Part shown: positions 6,076-10,633 of the stretch, piece by piece
How the letters are laid out: the number at the start of each line of letters is the position of its first letter
How positions within the stretch are numbered: position 1 is the stretch's first letter
DNA from: Candidatus Merdenecus merdavium
GTDB lineage: Bacteria > Bacillota > Clostridia > Lachnospirales > Lachnospiraceae
DNA length: 10,633 nt
Direction: 5' to 3'
Assembly (NCBI GenBank): GCA_018715425.1
Contig: DVLR01000187.1
Location: forward strand, 1-10,633
The notes under the pieces: model-generated
The model's input: only the letters and a program-made list of their open reading frames with translations
Told to the model about the DNA's origin: nothing
Database searches by the model: none
Program-made: the position numbers and the translations under genes

Positions 6076-7920
6076 ATGGGAAAAATTATTGGAATTGATT
6101 TAGGTACAACAAACTCAGCAGTAGCAGTTATGGAAGGTGGTAAACCAGTAGTTATCGCTAATACAGAAGGCGCAAGAACAACTCCATCTGTTGTAGCATT
6201 CACAAAGACAGGTGAAAGATTAGTTGGTGAACCTGCAAAACGTCAGGCAGTTACCAATGCAGATAAAACAATATCTTCTATCAAGAGACATATGGGTACA
6301 GACTATAGGGTAACAATTGATGATAAGAAATATTCACCACAAGAAATTTCTGCAATGATTCTTCAAAAACTAAAAGCAGATGCGGAAGATTACTTAGGAG
6401 AAAAAGTATCAGAAGCAGTTATTACAGTACCAGCTTATTTTAATGACGCTCAGCGTCAAGCAACGAAAGATGCAGGTAAAATTGCTGGTCTTGACGTAAA
6501 ACGTATTATTAACGAGCCAACAGCAGCAGCACTTGCATACGGTCTTGATAACGAAAAAGAGCAGAAAATCATGGTATATGATTTAGGTGGTGGTACCTTC
6601 GACGTATCCATCATTGAGATCGGAGATGGCGTTATAGAAGTATTAGCAACAGCTGGTGATAATAAATTAGGTGGTGATGACTTCGACCAGAAGATCACTG
6701 ATTATATGTTAGCAGAATTTAAAACAAAAGAAGGTGTAGATTTATCACAGGATAAAATGGCCCTTCAGAGATTAAAAGAAGCTGCAGAAAAAGCTAAAAA
6801 AGAATTATCAAGTGCTACAACTACTAATATCAACTTGCCATTTATTACAGCTACAAGCGAAGGTCCTAAACATTTTGACATGGATTTAACAAGAGCTAAA
6901 TTTGATGAGCTTACAAGAGATTTAGTAGAAAGAACAGCAAATCCAGTATTAGCAGCTTTAAAAGATGCTGGAATGAACGCTAATGAATTAAGTAAAGTAT
7001 TATTAGTTGGTGGTTCAACTCGTACACCAGCAGTACAAGATAAAGTAAAACAATTAACAGGACAGGAACCATCTAAAACATTGAATCCAGATGAATGTGT
7101 TGCTTTAGGTGCATCTGTTCAAGGTGGTAAGCTGGCAGGAGATGCTGGTGCAGGCGATATCTTATTATTAGATGTTACTCCACTTTCATTATCTATCGAA
7201 ACTATGGGTGGTGTAGCTACTCGTTTAATAGAAAGAAATACAACAATTCCTACTAAGAAGAGTCAAATCTTCTCTACTGCAGCAGATAATCAGACAGCAG
7301 TTGATATCAATGTTGTTCAAGGTGAAAGACAGTTTGCCAAAGATAATAAATCCTTAGGACAATTTAGATTAGATGGTATTCCACCAGCAAGAAGAGGTGT
7401 ACCTCAAATTGAAGTTACTTTTGATATTGATGCCAATGGTATTGTAAATGTATCAGCAAAAGACTTAGGAACTGGAAAAGAACAGCATATTACCATTACT
7501 GCAGGATCTAATATGTCAGACTCAGATATTGATAAAGCAGTGAAAGAAGCAGCAGAGTTTGAAGCAGCAGATAAAAAACGTAAAGAAGCCATCGATGCTA
7601 GAAATGATGCAGACTCTATGGTATTCCAGACTGAGAAAGCATTAGAAGAAGTAGGAGATAAGCTTGATGCCAACGATAAAACAGCTGTAGAAGGAGATCT
7701 TACAGCATTAAAAGAGTTAATTGAAAAAACAACTCCAGAAGAAATGACCGAAGCTCAAACAGCAGAAATCAATGCAGCAAAAGAAAAATTAATGGAAAGC
7801 GCACAAAAGTTGTTTGCCAAAGTATACGAACAAACTCAGGGAGCACAGGATGGTGCAGGTCCAGATATGGGCTCCAATCCAGCTGATGATGTAGTTGATG
7901 GAGATTATAGAGAAGTATAA
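6076..7920 (+). CDS. dnaK: Molecular chaperone DnaK (Hsp70)
   Basis: The 614 residues cover a complete Hsp70. The nucleotide-binding domain begins GIDLGTTNSAVAV (phosphate loop 1, from residue 6), has VYDLGGGTFDVS near 167-178 (phosphate 2) and VGGSTRTPAVQ (adenosine motif). The interdomain linker DILLLDVTPLSL starts at 361 and leads into the beta-sandwich peptide-binding domain and helical lid. The end is an acidic DDVVDGDYREV tail, the usual DnaK terminus. The block of about two dozen residues that Gram-negative DnaK carries after the first 80 residues is absent (here HMGTDYRVTIDDKKYSPQEI is continuous), as expected for Firmicutes. It binds exposed hydrophobic peptides in an ATP cycle driven by DnaJ and GrpE. 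AGGAGG (6062-6067) lies 8 bases before the ATG. Codon use is uniform and highly A/T-ending, fitting strong expression. A stem-loop follows the stop. Confidence 0.99.
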   Translation: MGKIIGIDLGTTNSAVAVMEGGKPVVIANTEGARTTPSVVAFTKTGERLVGEPAKRQAVTNADKTISSIKRHMGTDYRVTIDDKKYSPQEISAMILQKLKADAEDYLGEKVSEAVITVPAYFNDAQRQATKDAGKIAGLDVKRIINEPTAAALAYGLDNEKEQKIMVYDLGGGTFDVSIIEIGDGVIEVLATAGDNKLGGDDFDQKITDYMLAEFKTKEGVDLSQDKMALQRLKEAAEKAKKELSSATTTNINLPFITATSEGPKHFDMDLTRAKFDELTRDLVERTANPVLAALKDAGMNANELSKVLLVGGSTRTPAVQDKVKQLTGQEPSKTLNPDECVALGASVQGGKLAGDAGAGDILLLDVTPLSLSIETMGGVATRLIERNTTIPTKKSQIFSTAADNQTAVDINVVQGERQFAKDNKSLGQFRLDGIPPARRGVPQIEVTFDIDANGIVNVSAKDLGTGKEQHITITAGSNMSDSDIDKAVKEAAEFEAADKKRKEAIDARNDADSMVFQTEKALEEVGDKLDANDKTAVEGDLTALKELIEKTTPEEMTEAQTAEINAAKEKLMESAQKLFAKVYEQTQGAQDGAGPDMGSNPADDVVDGDYREV

Positions 7921-7935
7921 ATTTAAGAATTATAT

Positions 7936-7970
7936 TTTAGGGGCATATTACTTTAGAATGTGCCCCTAAA
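7936..7970 (+). terminator. Strong hairpin after dnaK without a T-tail (attenuator or mRNA-stabilising structure)
   Basis: TTTAGGGGCATATT (7936-7949) pairs with AATGTGCCCCTAAA (7957-7970): 14 bp with a single G-T pair and a 7-base loop. The stem has a GGGGC core. The bases after it (GTGCCATATCC) are not a T-run, so full intrinsic termination is doubtful. It more likely slows polymerase or protects the 3' end of a processed hrcA-grpE-dnaK mRNA. Confidence 0.6.
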
Positions 7971-8004
7971 GTGCCATATCCGATCAAATAAATAATTGAG
8001 TAAA

Positions 8005-8055
8005 AATCACGAGGAGACCTTAATGGGTATTTCTCGTTGATTTATTTTATCTTTT
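8005..8055 (+). terminator. Second hairpin with T-rich tail between dnaK and dnaJ
   Basis: AATCACGAGGA (8005-8015) pairs with TTTCTCGTTGATT (8030-8042), allowing one bulged T and one G-T pair. ACC and GGT inside the loop can add three pairs. The tail TTTATTTTATCTTTT (8041-8055) is T-rich but interrupted. Together this resembles a leaky intrinsic terminator placed before dnaJ. Stability has not been calculated. Confidence 0.5.
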
Positions 8056-8065
8056 CAAGTAGAAT
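8037..8065 (+). promoter_or_regulatory. Possible sigma-A promoter for dnaJ
   Basis: TTGATT (8037-8042, four of six) is separated by exactly 17 bases from TAGAAT (8060-8065, five of six). Transcription would start near 8072 and leave a leader of about 34 bases with the dnaJ ribosome site. The -35 box overlaps the descending arm of the hairpin at 8005-8055. There is no CIRCE here, so such a promoter would be outside direct HrcA control. In AT-rich DNA chance matches are frequent. Confidence 0.45.
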
Positions 8066-8105
8066 ATAGGATGTGCAATCAAGAAAGATAGAAAGGTGAA
8101 ATAAA

Positions 8106-9290
8106 ATGGCAGACATAAAAAGAGATTATTATGAGGTTCTTGGAATCGACAGAGGTGCCGATGATGGAACCATTAAGAAAGCATATAGGCAGTTAGCTAA
8201 GAAATATCATCCCGATACCAATCCAGGTAATGAAGAGGCTGAAAAGAAATTTAAAGAAGCATCTGAAGCTTATGCTGTGTTAAGTGATCCCGAGAAGAGA
8301 AGACAATATGATCAATTTGGTCACTCTGCATTTGAAGGGGCTGCTGGCGGTGCTGGAGGTTTCGGCGGTTTCGATTTTGGTGGTGATATGGGTGATATCT
8401 TTGGCGATATCTTTGGAGACTTATTCGGAGGAAGAAGAAGTACAAGAAGGCCAAACAATGGACCTATGAAAGGCCAAAATTTGCGTACTAGTATCCGTAT
8501 TACTTTTGAAGAAGCTGTTTTTGGATGTAAGAAAGAAAAAAGTATTAATATCAAAGAAGAGTGTGGAACTTGCCATGGAACTGGAGCAAAACCAGGAACT
8601 TCTCCAGAAACATGTAGTAAATGTGGAGGAAAGGGGCAGGTTGTATATACCCAATCTTCACTTTTTGGTGATGTAAGAAGTGTACAAGAGTGTCCAGACT
8701 GTCATGGTAGCGGTAAAGTCGTAAAAGAAAAATGTTCTGACTGTCGCGGTGAAGGTTTTATTATGAAACGTAAAACCATTGAAATAGGTGTACCAGCAGG
8801 GATTAATGACGGACAGAGTATTCGTATGAGAGAAAAGGGAGATCCAGGACTAAATGGAGGACCTAGAGGTGATCTATTAGTAGAAGTTCAGGTTTCAAGA
8901 CATCCTATCTTCCAACGTCAGGATATGAACATATTTTCAACAGAATATATTACCTTCCCTCAGGCGGCACTTGGTGGTGATATCAGAATTAAGACTCTAG
9001 ATGGAGATGTTATTCAAAAGATCAAGCCTGGTATTCAAACAGATAGTAAGATAACGCTAAGAGGTAAAGGGGTTCCATCTCTACGTGATGCAAAGGTAAG
9101 AGGTGACCATTACGTAACTTTAGTTGTTCAAGTTCCTACTAAATTAAATGAGGATGCAAAAGAGTTATTAAAGAAATTTGATGAAGCAACAGGTGCTTCT
9201 TTAAATAGGGAAACTGCTACTGCAGATAAAAATGAAAAGCCTAAGAGAAAAGGCTTTATGGGGAAATTAAAAGAAACCTTTGAAGAATAA
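8106..9290 (+). CDS. dnaJ: Chaperone protein DnaJ (Hsp40, type I)
   Basis: The 394-residue protein is a complete class A J-protein. The J domain (1-70) has the catalytic HPD at 35-37 in KKYHPDTNPG, which stimulates DnaK ATP hydrolysis. A Gly/Phe-rich linker follows (about 77-112, GGAGGFGGFDFGGDMGDIFG). Then comes the zinc domain with all four CxxCxGxG repeats: C153/C156, C170/C173, C196/C199 and C210/C213, binding two zinc ions. C-terminal beta domains I and II carry client binding and dimerisation. A basic tail near the end (KPKRKGFMGKLKETFEE) makes it slightly longer than the usual 375-380. GAAAGGTGA (8091-8099) precedes the ATG by 6 bases. It lies 185 bases after dnaK, a gap much larger than the others in this operon and filled with hairpins, so it may be expressed below or apart from dnaK. 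Confidence 0.98.
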   Translation: MADIKRDYYEVLGIDRGADDGTIKKAYRQLAKKYHPDTNPGNEEAEKKFKEASEAYAVLSDPEKRRQYDQFGHSAFEGAAGGAGGFGGFDFGGDMGDIFGDIFGDLFGGRRSTRRPNNGPMKGQNLRTSIRITFEEAVFGCKKEKSINIKEECGTCHGTGAKPGTSPETCSKCGGKGQVVYTQSSLFGDVRSVQECPDCHGSGKVVKEKCSDCRGEGFIMKRKTIEIGVPAGINDGQSIRMREKGDPGLNGGPRGDLLVEVQVSRHPIFQRQDMNIFSTEYITFPQAALGGDIRIKTLDGDVIQKIKPGIQTDSKITLRGKGVPSLRDAKVRGDHYVTLVVQVPTKLNEDAKELLKKFDEATGASLNRETATADKNEKPKRKGFMGKLKETFEE

Positions 9291-9322
9291 AAAATGTTAC
9301 CAAATGATTTGTTAAAATGATT

Positions 9323-9355
9323 ATGGCAAAAGCCCGTCTTTTGGGTTTTTGCTAT
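9323..9355 (+). terminator. Hairpin terminator 1 after dnaJ
   Basis: ATGGCAAAAGCCC (9323-9335) pairs with GGGTTTTTGCTAT (9343-9355): 13 bp with two G-T pairs and a 7-base loop. The tail ATTGTGTTTGT is only moderately T-rich, so termination may be partial; a second, stronger terminator follows about 60 bases later. Confidence 0.65.
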
Positions 9356-9416
9356 ATTGTGTTTGTATATATTTAAGATAAGATGTGAAATATGTATTCC
9401 GAAATTCTAAAAAACG

Positions 9417-9452
9417 AAAGAAAGAGTACCGGTACTATACTCTTTCTTTTTT
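9417..9452 (+). terminator. Strong terminator 2 after dnaJ
   Basis: AAAGAAAGAGTA (9417-9428) and TACTCTTTCTTT (9438-9449) are perfect complements with a 9-base loop, and a T-run extends to 9452. An A-tract (AAAAAAC from about 9409) precedes the stem, so it could also stop transcripts on the - strand. The loop side contains a perfect 10-bp palindrome GTACCGGTAC (9426-9435 region). This closes the heat-shock operon. Confidence 0.82.
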
Positions 9453-9493
9453 ATAGTATTAATAATATTTTTTATGTAGTTAATGCCGAACAG

Positions 9494-9526
9494 ATACCAA
9501 TAGTATTTGCACTATACTATCAGTAT
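9494..9526. promoter_or_regulatory. Dyad upstream of lysR, candidate autoregulatory LysR-type operator
   Basis: ATACCAATAGTAT (9494-9506) and ATACTATCAGTAT (9514-9526) are inverted copies matching at 11 of 13 positions, with a 7-base centre TTGCACT. The inner ATAGTAT/ATACTAT arms are perfect. LysR-type regulators usually bind such interrupted dyads 50-130 bases upstream of their own or a target gene; this one is about 100 bases from the lysR start. The assignment to this regulator is inference. Confidence 0.5.
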
Positions 9527-9543
9527 GAGCAAGAACTATATTA

Positions 9544-9569
9544 ATACTAACATATTTCAATGTTAGTAT
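9544..9569. promoter_or_regulatory. Perfect 10-bp inverted repeat in the lysR leader
   Basis: ATACTAACAT (9544-9553) and ATGTTAGTAT (9560-9569) are exact reverse complements with a 6-base centre. It shares the outer ATACTA/TAGTAT hexamers with the dyad at 9494-9526. A TATATT (9537-9542) lies just before it and could be a -10 box, which would put this dyad at the transcription start, a repressing position. No good -35 box is visible. There is no T-run, so it is not a terminator. Confidence 0.5.
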
Positions 9570-9580
9570 CAAATTATGAA

Positions 9581-9600
9581 TTATTATATCAATATAATAA
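9581..9600. repeat. AT-only palindrome containing a TATAAT, before lysR
   Basis: TTATTATAT (9581-9589) and ATATAATAA (9592-9600) are perfect complements around CA. It includes TATAAT at 9593-9598, 24 bases before the lysR ATG, but the bases at the -35 position (CAAATT, 9570-9575) do not match the consensus and the implied leader would be very short. It may be a -10 box activated by a regulator, or just AT-rich sequence. Confidence 0.35.
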
Positions 9601-9622
9601 ATTATTATAGGATGGTGATGAT

Positions 9623-10531
9623 ATGTTAGATTATAGGATCGATACCTTTGTTGCAGTTTCAAAAAGTTTGAATTACACAAAAGCAGCAGAAGAACTAGGA
9701 TTAACACAACCAGCAGTATCCCAACATATCAGGTATTTGGAAAGTTATTATGGTGTAAAATTGTTTTTTACACATGGAAAGCAGATACGTTTAACGCCAG
9801 AAGGTAAGGAAATATTAAAATTATGTTTGGCCGTTAGGCACGATATAAAGAAAATGAAGCAAAAGTTTCATGAGCCTAATGCTCACAAAAATTTAAGATT
9901 TGGAGTGAGCCTTACCATAGGAGAATACCTAATGGGAGATATTTTAAAAGAATATGTAAAGATATATCCGAAAGATTGTATTAATATGATCGTAGAAAAT
10001 ACAAACTTTTTATTTCAAAAAATAGACAATGGAAAAATAGATTTCGCTTTTATAGAAGGTGCTTTTAATAAAAAACAATATAAGCATCATATAGTAAAGA
10101 AAGAGCCATTAATACTTGTTTGCGCTCCAGAACATCCACTTGCTCATAAAGAAATTTATATGGATGAGTTATACCAAGAAAATTTGATTGTCCGAGAGGG
10201 AGCAGCAAGAAGACAAGATCAACCTATAGAGGATTTAAATATGTATAGTCCTAATATTTCTAATTTTAACCATGTACAAGAGATTGGAAATCTAACAGTA
10301 ATGAAGGATCTAGTTCAAGCTAACTACGGTATTTCTTTCTTATATGAATTATCCGTAAAAGAAGAATTATCTAGTGGTAAGTTAAAGAGGATAGAAGTTA
10401 AAGATTTTAAAGAAGAAAGAGAATTTAATTTTGTTTATTTAAAACATGCGAGAATGGAAGAGGAATATTTAGAGTTTTATCATTCTTGTAAAGAGATATT
10501 GGAACAAGAAAAAAAGCTGTTGCAAAATTGA
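9623..10531 (+). CDS. LysR-family transcriptional regulator, target unknown
   Basis: The 302-residue protein has LysR-type length and layout. The N-terminal winged helix-turn-helix (about 1-60) includes NYTKAAEELGLTQPAVSQHI at 17-36 and then RYLESYYGVKLFFTHGKQIRLTPEGKEIL, the signature of the family. The rest (about 88-295) is the periplasmic-binding-protein-like effector domain: GVSLTIGEYLMGDIL, KIDFAFIEG, LILVCAPEHPLAHK and VQANYGISFLYEL are its usual landmarks. Such regulators work as dimers or tetramers with a small-molecule co-inducer. The effector cannot be read from the sequence, and no symbol is justified. AGGATGG (9609-9615) lies 7 bases before the ATG. Three dyads upstream suggest autoregulation. 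It sits alone between two terminators, facing a probable convergent gene. Its last codons (KKLLQN-stop) form half of the terminator stem. Confidence 0.93.
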   Translation: MLDYRIDTFVAVSKSLNYTKAAEELGLTQPAVSQHIRYLESYYGVKLFFTHGKQIRLTPEGKEILKLCLAVRHDIKKMKQKFHEPNAHKNLRFGVSLTIGEYLMGDILKEYVKIYPKDCINMIVENTNFLFQKIDNGKIDFAFIEGAFNKKQYKHHIVKKEPLILVCAPEHPLAHKEIYMDELYQENLIVREGAARRQDQPIEDLNMYSPNISNFNHVQEIGNLTVMKDLVQANYGISFLYELSVKEELSSGKLKRIEVKDFKEEREFNFVYLKHARMEEEYLEFYHSCKEILEQEKKLLQN

Positions 10532-10555
10532 TTTAGATTTTGCAACAGCTTTTTT
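10510..10555. terminator. Strong bidirectional terminator overlapping the 3' end of lysR
   Basis: AAAAAAGCTGTTGCAAAA (10510-10527) pairs perfectly over 18 bp with TTTTGCAACAGCTTTTTT (10538-10555). The 10-base loop holds the lysR stop codon TGA (10529-10531). A-run on one side and T-run on the other let it work for both strands, as expected between convergent genes. Confidence 0.93.
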
Positions 10556-10565
10556 GGAATCTATA

Positions 10566-10633
10566 TTACAAAGTAAATTGAGATGTAGATACGATCAGTA
10601 CCTCGGCATCCTCTGAAGTCTCATTGATCCATC
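10566..10633 (-). CDS. C-terminal end of an unidentified protein on the - strand (partial)
   Basis: Read on the - strand from the window edge, 21 codons stay open and end in TAA at 10568-10566. The peptide is WINETSEDAEVLIVSTSQFT followed by L. The stop lies 11 bases beyond the bidirectional terminator, the normal spacing for a convergent gene, and the codons (GCC, GAG, CTG, ATC) look coding. The alternating polar and VLIVS strand pattern recalls the last strands of cupin-type beta barrels, but that is a guess from a very short piece. A 21-codon open frame can occur by chance. Confidence 0.5.
   Translation of the reverse strand, partial: WINETSEDAEVLIVSTSQFTL

Noticed and set aside
7921..8105. 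Second CIRCE operator before dnaJ
   Set aside because: I looked for TTAGCACTC and GAGTGCTAA or near versions and found none in this gap.
8251..8654. Several - strand and alternative + strand open frames over the dnaJ Gly/Phe and zinc regions
   Set aside because: They are shadows caused by the biased codons of the glycine-rich linker; dnaJ itself is complete and conserved in its own frame.
9480..9707. 75-codon - strand open frame across the lysR leader and 5' end
   Set aside because: It overlaps the conserved helix-turn-helix coding region and regulatory dyads, has low-complexity Leu/Tyr/Ile/His composition and no ribosome site.

Overview
The window looks like a chromosomal segment from a low-GC, endospore-forming member of the Clostridia. 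A Lachnospiraceae-type relative is my best guess, inferred from protein character and not from any search. Evidence for this: A/T-rich third codon positions, strong AGGAGG-type ribosome sites, GTG and TTG starts, a dipicolinate synthase pair (spore-specific), a HrcA/CIRCE class I heat-shock operon, and a DnaK that lacks the N-terminal insertion usual in Gram-negative DnaK. Everything clearly coding is on the + strand except a possible gene tail at the right edge.

Layout. (1) 1-722: the last codons of dpaA, then dpaB, the two subunits of dipicolinate synthase. (2) 720-3938: an extended -10 promoter overlapping the dpaB stop codon, then lepA (elongation factor 4) and hemW (radical-SAM, HemN-like), closed by a terminator. 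(3) 3939-4248: a gene-free island of structured repeats: a 23-bp truncated copy, two 74-bp copies differing at one base, and a 15-bp perfect inverted repeat around the second copy. (4) 4249-9290: the heat-shock operon: A-rich upstream tract, sigma-A promoter, a perfect CIRCE operator, then hrcA (TTG start at 4338), grpE, dnaK and dnaJ. The dnaK-dnaJ gap holds two hairpins and a possible dnaJ promoter. (5) 9291-9622: two terminators in tandem, then an AT-rich leader with three dyads. (6) 9623-10531: a LysR-type regulator whose last codons form one arm of a strong, probably bidirectional terminator. (7) 10566-10633: a probable C-terminal coding fragment on the - strand, converging on lysR.

How the genes work together. 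HrcA represses its own operon through CIRCE. GrpE, DnaK and DnaJ form the Hsp70 folding machine, and the GroE chaperonin (not in the window) normally keeps HrcA active. LepA is a ribosome-associated GTPase and HemW is a haem-binding/haem-delivery protein; their position before hrcA is a common Firmicutes arrangement. The LysR regulator probably belongs to a separate unit.

The genes are ordinary and well known. I see no new multi-gene system. The parts that deserve a second look are non-coding: the repeat island at 3955-4220, the regulatory uncoupling signals between dnaK and dnaJ, and the dyads in front of lysR.
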